Shown here piece after piece: positions 17,645 to 26,751 of a DNA stretch of 64,000 nt (positions are counted from its first letter, which is position 1; the number at the start of each line of letters is the position of its first letter). The notes below the pieces were generated by a model. The model ran no database searches, had not been told where the DNA came from, and saw nothing but the letters and a program-made list of their open reading frames with translations. The DNA comes from Chitinophaga polysaccharea (GTDB lineage Bacteria; Bacteroidota; Bacteroidia; Chitinophagales; Chitinophagaceae): NCBI RefSeq assembly GCF_902150045.1, contig NZ_CABFVU010000003.1:186001-250000 (forward strand), in the 5' to 3' direction. The position numbers and the translations under genes were made by a program.

Positions 17645-18393
17645 CGGTGATTTTTATATCGTTGCTGGTTACCATTATGGGACTGGTGGTAGTGGCTGCG
17701 GTAATAAGTTATAAGAAGAAGCAGGATGCATATTTACATCAGCTTAAATTAATGAAAGAAGATTACGACAAACAACTAATGTGGTCCCAGATTGAAATGC
17801 AGGAAGAAGCCTTTGCCCATCTGGGGCAGGAATTGCATGACGATATAGGCCAGTTATTAAGCAGTACCAAGCTCCTGATCAATGTTACCCAAAGGAGCAT
17901 GAAGGAAATCCCGGATACGTTGCAGATTGCAGAAGATACCCTGAGCACCGCTATTCAGCATCTGCGGGCGCTTTCAAAATCATTCAGCCGCCAGTGGCTG
18001 GATCAGTTCAGCCTGGTAGAAAACCTGAAAACGGAAGTGGAAAGGCTCAATTCCAGCAGAGCTATCACGGTGAAATTTACCTATGAGCTGGTGGAATTAC
18101 CCCTGCAGGCGGAGCCACAGATCATCCTGTTCCGGATCATACAGGAAGCCATGCAGAACTGTATTAAACACGCCCGGCCACAGGTGATTGATATCAGCAT
18201 CCGGAAGGCAAACCAGCAACTGATCGTCATTATTGCGGACGATGGTTCGGGCTTTGATAAAACCAGCATGTCGTCTATCGGTATGGGCACCCGGAATATG
18301 CAGCACCGTACCAGCTTACTTGGAGGCGACATCCGCTGGGAGGTAACAACTGCCGGTGGTACGGCCGTATTGATAACATTACCCCTTGAATAA
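17614..18393 (+). CDS. NarL-type sensor histidine kinase
   Basis: This encodes 259 residues: one N-terminal transmembrane helix (about 9-31), a coiled-coil segment, a HisKA_3 dimerisation domain with phospho-acceptor H75 in QELHDDIGQLLSS, and a HATPase_c domain (about 160-258) with EAMQNCIKHARP and DDGSGF plus GMGTRNM. There is almost no periplasmic part, so sensing probably depends on the overlapping membrane protein gene or on cytoplasmic signals. The partner response regulator gene follows after about 9 nt. Confidence 0.92.
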   Translation: MLPVKQDLFVAVIFISLLVTIMGLVVVAAVISYKKKQDAYLHQLKLMKEDYDKQLMWSQIEMQEEAFAHLGQELHDDIGQLLSSTKLLINVTQRSMKEIPDTLQIAEDTLSTAIQHLRALSKSFSRQWLDQFSLVENLKTEVERLNSSRAITVKFTYELVELPLQAEPQIILFRIIQEAMQNCIKHARPQVIDISIRKANQQLIVIIADDGSGFDKTSMSSIGMGTRNMQHRTSLLGGDIRWEVTTAGGTAVLITLPLE

Positions 18394-18402
18394 TTTTTGT
18401 TT

Positions 18403-19038
18403 ATGAAGATCAACATAGGTATTGCAGATGATCACCAGTTGTTCCTGAAATCACTTAGTTTACTGGTGGGCGGATTCGCAGGCTTTCACATTGTGGCCGA
18501 AGCGATGAATGGAGAAGAGATGCTGGATAAACTGGCCAAGCTGCCTGCACCCCCTGATATCCTGCTGCTGGACGTAAATATGCCGGTAATGGATGGGGCC
18601 AAAGCCACGGAAGCCGTACTGAAATTATATCCCACCGTAAAAGTAGTGGCCCTGTCGATGAAAGACAATGACGCCACGATCATAGAAATGCTGAAGGCTG
18701 GTTGCTGTGCTTATCTCCTTAAAGATATCCATCCCACAGAACTGGAAAAAGCATTACAGGAAATTTACACCACAGGGCAGTACAGCAACGATGCCTCCAA
18801 TGTTAATTACCGCCGCCTGCTGTTGCAGTCGGAGCAAAAACAAACGCTCACAGAACGGGAACGGGAATTCCTTCACCTGGCCTGCAGCGATCTTACCTAT
18901 AAAGCCATTGCCGCTAAAATGAATGTAACGGAAAGAACCGTGGATGGCTACCGTGAAATATTGTTTAATAAATTAAATGTACAAAGCCGTACTGGTATGG
19001 TGCTGGAGGCGCTTCGACGGCAACTGGTGACTTTATAA
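18403..19038 (+). CDS. LuxR/NarL family response regulator
   Basis: This encodes 211 residues. The receiver domain has the acidic pair D9-D10, phospho-acceptor D57 in LLLDVNMPVMDG, and the conserved Lys in AYLLKDIHP. The C-terminal LuxR helix-turn-helix (about residues 145-205) shows LTEREREFLHLAC and ERTVDGYREILFNKLNV. It is phosphorylated by the adjacent kinase and should bind DNA as a dimer. The permease gene 180 bp downstream is a possible target. The ATG at 18403 is preferred over a TTG two codons earlier. Confidence 0.93.
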   Translation: MKINIGIADDHQLFLKSLSLLVGGFAGFHIVAEAMNGEEMLDKLAKLPAPPDILLLDVNMPVMDGAKATEAVLKLYPTVKVVALSMKDNDATIIEMLKAGCCAYLLKDIHPTELEKALQEIYTTGQYSNDASNVNYRRLLLQSEQKQTLTEREREFLHLACSDLTYKAIAAKMNVTERTVDGYREILFNKLNVQSRTGMVLEALRRQLVTL

Positions 19039-19221
19039 CGATTACTTTTCCCGTAGATTTAGTGCTCATCACCGTATGCCTTGTTGTCCGCTTCTGAACA
19101 CCCGTTCCCATTTCCGGACAGTTTATCCCGACATTCGCAAAGTAAGCAATTGGTTTTCATAGCGCTATTTGCTGGCATTTTCTTTGGGCGCTTGCATGTG
19201 TTTCATTTTCAACCAAAAGCT

Positions 19222-21576
19222 ATGATCGCAAACTATTTCAATATTGCCTTTCGCCATTTCCGCAGAAACAGGGGATACAGTATATTGAATATTGCGGGCC
19301 TCACCGCAGGTATTGTTTGTACGGCGCTTATCTGTCTGTGGATAGAATCTGAGCTTACGTTTAACCACGATATACCCGGCTATGAGCACCTGTACATAGT
19401 CAGGGAAAACCAGACCCATGATGGTAAAATTTCCACTTACATGGGCACGCCGGGGCCTATGGGGAAGGCATTGCCGCAGGATGTGTCCGGCGTGGTAAGG
19501 GCCGCCCGCAGCGGAGGCAATTCCCGGGAGCTGTTTAGCTGGAAGGATAAGCACATGAATATAGACGGGCATTATACGGATGCTTCGTTGTTTGCCATGC
19601 TGGGGCTGCAGTTTACCGGCGGCAATCCTGCCACGGCTTTTCAGCAGGTAAATTCCCTGGTGATCAGCGAGCGGATGGCCACTGCTTTCTTTGGCACCAC
19701 AGATGCCGTGGGCAAAACGCTTACCGTGAATAACGGCGACGACTATATGATCACCGGCGTATTTAAAGCGCTCCCGGAGAATAGTACTTTTAATTTCCAG
19801 TGGCTGGCGCCTTTTGAGGTAATAGAGGCCAGCCACGACTGGATAAAACGATGGGACGCCAACGGCGTCCGCACTTATGTGCAGTTATCGCCTCATGCAG
19901 ATGTAGCAGCGGTGAACCAGCAGTTGAAAACATATCTCAGTACAAAAACAAGGACCAATACGGTGTGCTTTTTACAGGCTATGGACGACTGGAACCTGTA
20001 TGATCAGTATACCGATGGCAGGGTTAGCGGGGGCCGTATCCAGTACGTCCGTTTGTTTAGTATCATAGCTGGCATTATCCTGTTAATTGCCTGTATTAAT
20101 TTTATGAACCTCGCTACGGCGGGCGCTGAAAAGCGCGCCCGTGAAGTGGGCGTGCGTAAGGTAATGGGCGCCGGCCGGGATAAGCTGCTGTTGCAATTCA
20201 TGACAGAATCTGTTACGATGGCCTTTATCGCCGTAATACTTGCTGTACTGATCCTGTTATTGGTGCTGCCGGTGTTTAATGCTGTTATTGGCAAACAGTT
20301 GTCGCTTTCGTTGTGGAAGCCATCACACACCGGTGCGCTGTTGCTGATAGGATTGCTTACCGGCGCGGTGGCAGGCAGTTACCCGGCTTTTTACCTTTCC
20401 TCGTTTAGCCTGGTGGGCGTATTAAAAAAAATGAAAGGCAGCGGTAATGTGCTGGCTGGTTTTATCCGGCGTGGCCTTGTGGTTACACAGTTTTCCGTTT
20501 CCATTATATTAATCATCTGCACTATCATCGTATACCAGCAGATTAACCATGTGAAGTCCCGTAACCTGGGATTTGATAAGGACCGTCTGTTATCTGTTAA
20601 TATGCAGGGGCATGTCAGGGATCATTTTGAGGCGATACTACACGACCTGCAGGAAACCGGCATGGTTGCCAATGCCGCTTTGAGCCAGTCGCCCATGCTG
20701 AAGATCTGGTATAACGCCGACAACTATACGTGGAATGGAAAAGACCCTGAAAAGAATGTGCTTATTACCTACGACGGCGTAAGCCCGCAATATCTTAACA
20801 CCATGAGTATGCAGTTGCTGGCAGGCAGGGATTTTAATACCGACGCGCGTACGGACAGTAACAACGTGATCATCAATCATTCAATGGCGGTAAGCATGGG
20901 AGCAGAAGGCAGGGTCGGCGGTATTATTTATAATAATAACCGTGCGTATCATATTGTGGGTGTCATAGGTGATTTCCTGTATAATAATATGTATACGGCC
21001 AGCGCCCCGTTCCTGCTTTTCAGTAATACTGCCTACACGGAATATATAAGCATCCGCTTTAAGCCGGAAGCTAATATTAATACAGCGCTCGCTGCTACGG
21101 AGAAAATATTTGCCCGTTACAATCCCGGTTACCCGTTTGAATATACTTTCACGGATACTGAATTTGCCGCCCTGTTCAGGGAAGAGATGCTTACAGGCAG
21201 GCTGGTTGCTTTTTTTGCCGGTCTTGCCATCTTTATCTCCTGCCTGGGATTATTCGGGCTGGCCACTTATACAGCCGAGCGCAGAACCAGGGAAATCGGT
21301 ATCCGCAAAGTGCTGGGCGCTTCCATTGCCGGGCTCACGGGCTTATTATCAAGGGAGTATATGAAGCTGGTGGGTATTTCCTGCCTGCTTGCATTCCCGG
21401 TGGCCTGGTGGATGATGCATCGCTGGTTGCAGGCATATGAATACAGGATTGCCATCAGTGGCTGGATCTTTATGTTTGCGGGTTTGCTGGCTATGGCTAT
21501 TGCATTGGCAACGGTGAGCTACCAGGCGCTGAAGGCTGCATTAGCCAACCCGGTAAAGAGCCTGCGGGCAGAATAG
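19222..21576 (+). CDS. ABC transporter permease (MacB/FtsX type)
   Basis: This encodes 784 residues with the tandem MacB-periplasmic plus FtsX layout common in Bacteroidota. There is an N-terminal TM helix after FNIAFRHFRRNRGYS, a periplasmic domain, three TM helices with KRAREVGVRKVMGA, a further TM, a second periplasmic domain, and C-terminal TMs with ERRTREIGIRKVLGAS. These proteins work as mechanotransmission permeases with a separate ATPase, which is not encoded here. I chose the ATG at 19222 because the conserved N-terminus begins there. A longer reading from 19081 adds an unlikely leader. Typical substrates are antimicrobial peptides or lipoproteins. Confidence 0.92.
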   Translation: MIANYFNIAFRHFRRNRGYSILNIAGLTAGIVCTALICLWIESELTFNHDIPGYEHLYIVRENQTHDGKISTYMGTPGPMGKALPQDVSGVVRAARSGGNSRELFSWKDKHMNIDGHYTDASLFAMLGLQFTGGNPATAFQQVNSLVISERMATAFFGTTDAVGKTLTVNNGDDYMITGVFKALPENSTFNFQWLAPFEVIEASHDWIKRWDANGVRTYVQLSPHADVAAVNQQLKTYLSTKTRTNTVCFLQAMDDWNLYDQYTDGRVSGGRIQYVRLFSIIAGIILLIACINFMNLATAGAEKRAREVGVRKVMGAGRDKLLLQFMTESVTMAFIAVILAVLILLLVLPVFNAVIGKQLSLSLWKPSHTGALLLIGLLTGAVAGSYPAFYLSSFSLVGVLKKMKGSGNVLAGFIRRGLVVTQFSVSIILIICTIIVYQQINHVKSRNLGFDKDRLLSVNMQGHVRDHFEAILHDLQETGMVANAALSQSPMLKIWYNADNYTWNGKDPEKNVLITYDGVSPQYLNTMSMQLLAGRDFNTDARTDSNNVIINHSMAVSMGAEGRVGGIIYNNNRAYHIVGVIGDFLYNNMYTASAPFLLFSNTAYTEYISIRFKPEANINTALAATEKIFARYNPGYPFEYTFTDTEFAALFREEMLTGRLVAFFAGLAIFISCLGLFGLATYTAERRTREIGIRKVLGASIAGLTGLLSREYMKLVGISCLLAFPVAWWMMHRWLQAYEYRIAISGWIFMFAGLLAMAIALATVSYQALKAALANPVKSLRAE

Positions 21577-21590
21577 GCTTATTGATAAGG

Positions 21591-21632
21591 TAGTGCAGGG
21601 ATTTTCAACACCGGAAATCCCTGCACTATTTT
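21591..21632. terminator. Bidirectional terminator
   Basis: A 14-bp perfect stem (21591-21604 with 21615-21628, 10-nt loop) is followed by T residues. It lies between the permease gene and the convergent sulfatase pseudogene. Confidence 0.75.
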
Positions 21633-22458
21633 TTATTTTGTTTTACTGATTTTTGGGTTGATGAATTCCCATTCATTGATATGTGCGTTCCGGTGCTCCT
21701 TTTTCACAATGTTGCTGAGCTCCTGCAAGAGTTCCGGGTGTGCGGCAGCCACATCATGTTCTTCCCCTTTGTCCGTACTGAAGTCATATAGTTCCCAGGG
21801 GGCGGCGGGATTTTTCTTCAGGCCGTTTTTTATGGCTTTCCATTTTCCCATGCGGATGGCCACAGCGCCGCCTTTTTCGGGATATTCAAAGTAGAGGTAT
21901 TTTCTTGTTGCTACCTGCGTATGTTTGCCGGTCATTTCCGGCAGCAGAGAAATACCATCGTTAGGTGGGGCGGGGATGCCCGCCATTGCAGCGATGGTGG
22001 CCATCAGGTCGTACTGTGCGCCTGGCAGTTCCGAGGAGGCGCCTGCAGGAATTTTCCCCGGCCAGCGTACAATAAATGGTTCGCGGATACCACCTTCATA
22101 AAGGTCATTTTAAGCCCTTTAAGGCCCCCGGTGCTGTTAAAGAAGGCAGCATCCACTCCGCCATTGAAAGTGGTGCCGTTATCGCTCGAAAACATGATAA
22201 TGGTGTTCTTGTCCAACCCCAGGCTGGCCACCAGGTCCATGATGATGCCCACCTGCGTATCCAGGTAAGTGATCATGGCTGCGTAGGCCGACAGCGGGTA
22301 TTTCTGCGGGCTGTAACCCTGTTGGCCATAGTAGGGCCTGTTTCAGCATATCCCAGGTCATCTGCATAAATAAAAATAATATTCGGTTTCGGGGTTTGAG
22401 CAGATGAAATAAGGCTCTGCAGGGCGAGTAATCCCGGCAGCAGAATTTTTCTTAGCAT
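21633..22458 (-). pseudogene. Sulfatase, internally deleted and frameshifted
   Basis: The pieces are recognisable in order on the reverse strand. First comes a signal peptide followed by KPNIIFIYADDLGYAE, the start of a type I sulfatase with its metal-binding DD. Then, in another frame, come YYGQQGYSPQKYPLSAYAAM and TIIMFSSDNGTTFNGG. In a third frame, YEGGIREPF and the complete C-terminus end near 21633. Roughly half of the normal protein, including the catalytic CxPxR segment that carries formylglycine, is missing at about 22340-22350. A second break at the T run 22108-22111 looks like loss of one base. The product cannot be a working sulfatase. Confidence 0.85.
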
Positions 22459-22519
22459 GACTATCAGGTTGTTTGTGTTAAGATAGAAAGGTTATGGAAG
22501 ATATACTACAGCAAAGGTA

Positions 22520-23797
22520 TTATTGCGCAGGTGTTTGTGTACGGATAATCACCTCATCGATGCGGTGATGGTCCATTGTTTTTATTTCAAATGTTACCTG
22601 GTTGAGCATTACTTTTTCGCCGGGCACAGGAATATGTTTCAGTTTATCGATGAGCAACCCGGCAATGGTGATATCTTCCCTTTCATATTCGCGCAGCCAT
22701 TCAAAGTTCAATGTTTCGCGGATATAGCTTAGTCGCGTGTAGCCATAGGTAAGCCAGCTTTTATCCGGCTGCTGTACCAGGAAACGCTCTGTGGCATTGA
22801 ATCCAGGGAGACTGCCGCCCAAAAGGCCGGATACAATATCGTGGTAGGAGATCATTCCTTCACAGGCGCCGTATTCATTGATCACTACGCCCATGTTGGT
22901 ATTTTCGCGGCGTAGCTGCTGGAAGATGTCGTATACGGCTTGGTTCAGCGACAAGAAAGAAACAGGGCTGAGCAGTGCTTCCAGAGGCTTATCGGGATAC
23001 AGCATGAATTCCTTTGCACCCAGTGCGCCGAGCATTTCCTTTTTATCATTCACTACGGGGAAGGTGCGGTGAATACTGCGTTTAATCGTTTCCGTTATTT
23101 CATCCCTGTTCATTTCCTTTTTTACGTAGGTGATCATGGCGGAAGGCGTCATAATATTTTCCGCTGTGAGGTCGTATGCAGAGAACAGGTTTTTGTGAAG
23201 GGTGAATTCTCCTTTGTCTATCAGTCCCTGTTTGTAAGCGGCGGTGAGCATGCTCCGCAGGTCGTTTTCCGTTAGTTTTTCTTCCCGGATAGTATTTACC
23301 GAGAAAAGACCGAGAATGAATTTTGTACTGGCCGTAAGTAATTTTATAAAAGGGTAGGTGATTTTTGAAAAGATGATCATAGAGGGTGTGATGAGATAAG
23401 ATACTTTCTGGGGATCCAGCAGGGCGAGGGTTTTAGGGATCAGTTCACCGATAACGATGGTGAGGTAGGTAATGCCGCCCACGCCCACGATGAGCGCCAC
23501 CAGGTGGGCCATGCTTTCATGGAGGCCCCATGAAACGAATACCGGTTCCAGCCAGGCCGCCATCAGGTCGCCGCCGTAGAGCCCTTCCAGTATGCCTACA
23601 AGGGTAATACCCACTTGTACGGCGCTGAGAAATTCGTCCGGGTCTTTGATGAGGTTCAGCACGCTGAGGGCTTTCTTGTTGCCGTTGTCGGCCTGTTGTT
23701 GCAGGAGCGGCTTATCTACTGAGATCAGGCCAATTTCCGCGATAGAAAAGTAGAAGTTGAGCGCTATAAGTACGATGATAATGATGATAGATGTCAT
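22520..23797 (-). CDS. CNNM/CorC-like protein (hemolysin family)
   Basis: This encodes 425 residues: an N-terminal DUF21/CNNM membrane domain with three or four TM helices (about 1-150; LVGILEGLYGG, IGELIPKTLAL), a linker, a CBS-domain pair (about 200-325, with ENIMTPSAMITYVKK and FPVVNDKKEMLG), and a C-terminal CorC/HlyC domain (about 335-422). The family is linked to magnesium or cobalt homeostasis and was originally named after a hemolysin. No neighbouring gene suggests a specific role. It is probably monocistronic. Confidence 0.92.
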   Translation of the reverse strand: MTSIIIIIVLIALNFYFSIAEIGLISVDKPLLQQQADNGNKKALSVLNLIKDPDEFLSAVQVGITLVGILEGLYGGDLMAAWLEPVFVSWGLHESMAHLVALIVGVGGITYLTIVIGELIPKTLALLDPQKVSYLITPSMIIFSKITYPFIKLLTASTKFILGLFSVNTIREEKLTENDLRSMLTAAYKQGLIDKGEFTLHKNLFSAYDLTAENIMTPSAMITYVKKEMNRDEITETIKRSIHRTFPVVNDKKEMLGALGAKEFMLYPDKPLEALLSPVSFLSLNQAVYDIFQQLRRENTNMGVVINEYGACEGMISYHDIVSGLLGGSLPGFNATERFLVQQPDKSWLTYGYTRLSYIRETLNFEWLREYEREDITIAGLLIDKLKHIPVPGEKVMLNQVTFEIKTMDHHRIDEVIIRTQTPAQ

Positions 23798-23956
23798 AAT
23801 GTTGGCGGTTGTATGCTAATTAACAACCCGGGCGCGTTATTGTTTACCGGGCTGATTTTCAGTGAAGTTGCGGAGGTTGACTGAAAAGATATTTCAGTGA
23901 AATTTTGGAAAAATAAAACGGCTGCTTATATTTGCAGCCCTGACACAACATCAGTT

Positions 23957-24040
23957 GCCCAGATGGCGAAATTGGTAGACGCACTGTGTTCAGGTCGCAG
24001 CGCCTGCAAGGGTGTGCTGGTTCGAATCCAGTTCTGGGCA
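23957..24040 (+). tRNA. tRNA-Leu (anticodon CAG)
   Basis: This is an 84-nt class II tRNA. The acceptor stem GCCCAGA (23957-23963) pairs with TCTGGGC (24033-24039), with discriminator A at 24040. The D arm contains TTGGTAGAC. The anticodon stem CTGTG/CGCAG encloses loop TTCAGGT, giving anticodon CAG. A variable arm and a GGTTCGAATCC T arm follow. The CCA end is not encoded. A terminator follows directly. Confidence 0.95.
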
Positions 24041-24042
24041 CT

Positions 24043-24079
24043 AAAGCCCCTGTAAATCTTTGATTTACAGGGGCTTTTT
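24043..24079 (+). terminator. Terminator of tRNA-Leu
   Basis: A 16-bp stem (AAAGCCCCTGTAAATC and its complement, 3-nt loop) is followed by TTTTTC. It closes the tRNA transcript. Confidence 0.85.
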
Positions 24080-24448
24080 CTTTTGATCAACCCCAATTGT
24101 CGCCGGTATTTTGGATCACAGACGGCACACAGTTCAGCATACAAAAGACCAGTTGCAAAAAAAAGAATAAGGAAGCGCTGGTAATCATAGACACAAAAAG
24201 CCCCACCTATAGTAGAGCGCTGTCTCGTTCTCTAAACGAATCATACTGGCCAATTTCTTTGTGGAGTTCCCCCGAAAATACGGAACTGAAAAAAGGGCAA
24301 GAGCTTCAATAATTAGATTATCTACATTCGGGCGCCCGATAAATTAAACTAGTATAATGGTATTTTATTCGACCGGGTATAAATTGAGGAAATTAATTAC
24401 AGGGAAACAGAAGCTTGTTTAAAAGTCATGTTTGCAAGTTAAAATCAA
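24080..24448. other. Gap after tRNA-Leu without a recognisable gene
   Basis: This stretch is AT-rich. Short open frames are present on both strands but none resembles a known protein. It is the junction between the tRNA and the first gene of the accessory-looking region. I did not find a repeated copy of the tRNA 3' end within the window that would mark an attachment site. Confidence 0.4.
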
Positions 24449-25243
24449 ATGAAAAAAAAGAGAATTTTAATTACCGGGGCTGGTAGCGGACTGGGCAAAG
24501 CAACCGCTTTGCAGTTAGCAAGAAATGGGCATGATGTGATTGCGTGTGTAGAGTTATTGTCCCAGGTTACAGCGTTGAGAAAAGATGCTGAAAAGAATAA
24601 GGTTGAGCTAACAGTAGAACAAATTAATATTTTAGATCCAACGGACCGCCAGTTCGCATGGACATTTGAAGATATAGATGTGTTGTACAATAATGCAGGA
24701 ATTTCGGAAGCCGGAGCAATATCTGAAATTCCTTTGTCTTTTGTGCGCAAGGTATTTGAAACGAATGTATTTGCAAATCTGGAGTTTACGCAAGGCTTTA
24801 TTAAAAGTATGGTTAAACGCAGAAAAGGGAAGATCATCTTTGTTTCTTCTGTTGCGGGCTTTATTGGAGGGCCTTTAACCGGGGCTTACGTGGCTTCAAA
24901 GCACGCACTGGAAGGGATTGCAACAGTGATGTCAGATGAATTGGCTCCTTTTGGGATCCAGGTTGCCACCGTTAACCCGGGACCTTTTGACACAGGATTT
25001 AATGACAGGATGATGGAAACCATCAAAAAGTGGTACGATCCGAAAGTGAATTTTATTGATCAAACCAAAGCTGCATTTCCATTTGAGCAATTTGATCCGC
25101 AGGAAATGATTGATAAAATGGTGGAAATAGCCGAAAACGATGGAGGTCTGTATCGTAATATTTGTCCGGAAGAGTTCATTGATTTAGTAAAAGAGGCTCA
25201 GGCGGATGCCTGGACTAGGAGACAAAACGAACAGTTATCATAA
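24449..25243 (+). CDS. Short-chain dehydrogenase/reductase (SDR)
   Basis: This encodes 264 residues of classical SDR type: cofactor motif TGAGSGLG (residues 9-16), NNAG at 81-84, and catalytic S133/S134, Y147 and K151 in the YVASK motif. The cofactor is NAD(P)H and the substrate is unknown. Base composition is clearly more AT-rich than the genes before the tRNA. The HbpS/GlcG-like gene follows 26 bp later and is probably co-transcribed. It could supply a reductase in trans to the PKS further downstream, which lacks a ketoreductase domain, but that is only a suggestion. Confidence 0.92.
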   Translation: MKKKRILITGAGSGLGKATALQLARNGHDVIACVELLSQVTALRKDAEKNKVELTVEQINILDPTDRQFAWTFEDIDVLYNNAGISEAGAISEIPLSFVRKVFETNVFANLEFTQGFIKSMVKRRKGKIIFVSSVAGFIGGPLTGAYVASKHALEGIATVMSDELAPFGIQVATVNPGPFDTGFNDRMMETIKKWYDPKVNFIDQTKAAFPFEQFDPQEMIDKMVEIAENDGGLYRNICPEEFIDLVKEAQADAWTRRQNEQLS

Positions 25244-25268
25244 TTTATCACGGTAATGCATATAATAA

Positions 25269-25682
25269 ATGTTGGACCATTTTAGGGCAGAGAACTTATT
25301 CCGGGTTTTACAAATCGTTGTTTGTAAAGCTGAACGCATTCAGGTTCCGGTATCCGTCTGTATAACAGATGCTTCGGGACTGTCTTTGGCCTTTTTAAGA
25401 ATGGAGGGCGCCAAACCTATTAGTGTTGAATTAGCGCCTAAGAAAGCCTATACAGCTGCCATGTTTAAAATGGCCACAAAAGATTTAGGGGGGATTGCAC
25501 AACCGGAAAACGCCTTCTTCCAGATGGGAATGAGGCTTGGGGGAAAGATTGTGATCTTGGGTGGCGGAGTTCCCCTGCTCTACGACAACAATTTGATCGG
25601 CGCCATTGGAGTGAGTGGTGGCAGCGCAGACCAGGATCATGAAATCGCCCAGGCAGCTACTGATGTATTCCTGAAGCTGTAA
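25269..25682 (+). CDS. HbpS/GlcG family haem-binding-like protein
   Basis: This encodes 137 residues of the DUF336 fold. Signatures are VPVSVCITDASGLSLAFLRMEGA, the KKAYTAAMF helix, and the C-terminal GGGVPLLYDNNLIGAIGVSGGSADQD. Members include GlcG of the glycolate locus and HbpS, which binds haem and iron. They often accompany oxidoreductases, and here the SDR gene lies just upstream. The biochemical role of this copy is unknown. Confidence 0.88.
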   Translation: MLDHFRAENLFRVLQIVVCKAERIQVPVSVCITDASGLSLAFLRMEGAKPISVELAPKKAYTAAMFKMATKDLGGIAQPENAFFQMGMRLGGKIVILGGGVPLLYDNNLIGAIGVSGGSADQDHEIAQAATDVFLKL

Positions 25683-25782
25683 ACAGGGCATATTCCTGTA
25701 CATCCTCGCTGGTTCGTTAAATCCTGTGATCTGTTTTGCTTACATCACTCAAAACAAGTTGTTTTTATGAAAGCCTGTTTGA

Positions 25783-26142
25783 GAACTAATAGTAATTAAC
25801 CCACAACCCCTATTACATCTTAAAGATTTTGTCTTCAGAGACAAGCCGGTTAAAGCATTTGCAAATCCCGATATATTAGGTGAATTTAATAGATCTGAAA
25901 GTCTACTCAGTGGCCCCGAGACAAATCCCAGGCAATTTGGGACCATCTATATTGATTTGAATCAAGACAGTTTACCAGGGAAGCCAAATGAAAGTATTGC
26001 TACTGCTATTTATCACGAAATAGTTCACGGAGTGTCCGCGATCAATAATGTAAACTCTAATTATCAGCACGAAAGGATGGCTGAGAGCTATTGCCAAAAG
26101 ATAGAGGGGCGGTTAAAGGCTTTGTTCCCAAACAATAGATGA
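25783..26142 (+). pseudogene. Fragment with zinc metallopeptidase motif (HExxH)
   Basis: An open frame of 119 codons lacks an ATG start. It contains YHEIVHG, which fits HExxH, followed about 20 residues later by HERMAESYC that could give a third Glu ligand. The upstream part is KAFANPDILGEF and FGTIYIDLNQDS. This looks like the C-terminal domain of a larger protein, such as a peptidase or a toxin-type zinc protease domain, separated from its N-terminus. A TTG at 25957 could start a 61-residue product, but a relic is more likely. It is not assigned to a named family. Confidence 0.45.
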
Positions 26143-26301
26143 GAGTCAACGACTAGACACTACTGATATCCGTAAGACATTCTTATACCCCAAAATTACA
26201 CTATAAATTTAAAGAGGGTGAGTCTACCTCATTTTTCTAATTTTAATTGCTAAAGCGCAAAATACTCTGTGGCAGATGGAGGAATGACCAAAGTGTATTC
26301 A

Positions 26302-26592
26302 CTATTTATTCGACTCCGCTTTCCTTATTTTCGTTGGCCGACAAATAAAAAAAACTTCAGATACTTCCATTAATTTCTCATGAAGCGTCAACCCTTGTAG
26401 TGATTCATATGGACGATTATAGAAATTTTGTTATTCCGGTAACTTAGGAGCAGTGCGGGGATTCCGTTCCTTCCGGGGAATTGCACAGTAGAATTCTGAT
26501 TTATCCGTTAGTAGTGAACGTTCTGCTTTTCCATTTAAGTGCAGCCTTCCAGGCTTAATCGGCCTGAATTTTATATAATGAACTGGAACAGG
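26302..26592 (-). pseudogene. Relic of an IS481/IS3-type transposase C-terminus
   Basis: Reading the reverse strand in one frame gives IKPGRLHLNGKAERSLLTDKS followed by EFY, and after one in-frame stop NFYNRPYESLQGLTLHEKL. These match the end of the rve integrase core, where the consensus is roughly PGRPxxNGKVERSHRTDxxEFY and YNxxRPHxSLxGxTPxEK. The catalytic Glu-bearing segment is there but the first two Asp regions are missing, and an in-frame stop interrupts the fragment. It is therefore a dead remnant, and it marks past insertion-sequence activity just before the PKS gene. Confidence 0.7.
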
Positions 26593-26751
26593 TCATAAAA
26601 AAAACGCCCCACAATCAGACGATAGCTCTAAATCAGTTTTAATTATTTTTAATGAAAATGTGAGAATTTAAATAGCAATTTTATTATCTTAATCTCAGAT
26701 TTTTTAGTTTGCGCACTTAGCGGAATAAACCCTCAACGAAATAACTATTTT

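Noticed and set aside
23957..24100. Attachment-site duplication at the tRNA-Leu 3' end
   Set aside because: I looked for a second copy of the T-arm and acceptor sequence in the window and did not see one. An island with defined ends cannot be claimed.
24097..24312. A 71-codon open frame after tRNA-Leu
   Set aside because: It needs a TTG start, shows no similarity to a family I know and has no ribosome binding site. I do not list it as a gene.
26704..26711. TTAGTTTG as a -7 box for the PKS gene
   Set aside because: The second base does not fit TAnnTTTG and no -33 element is present at the right spacing.
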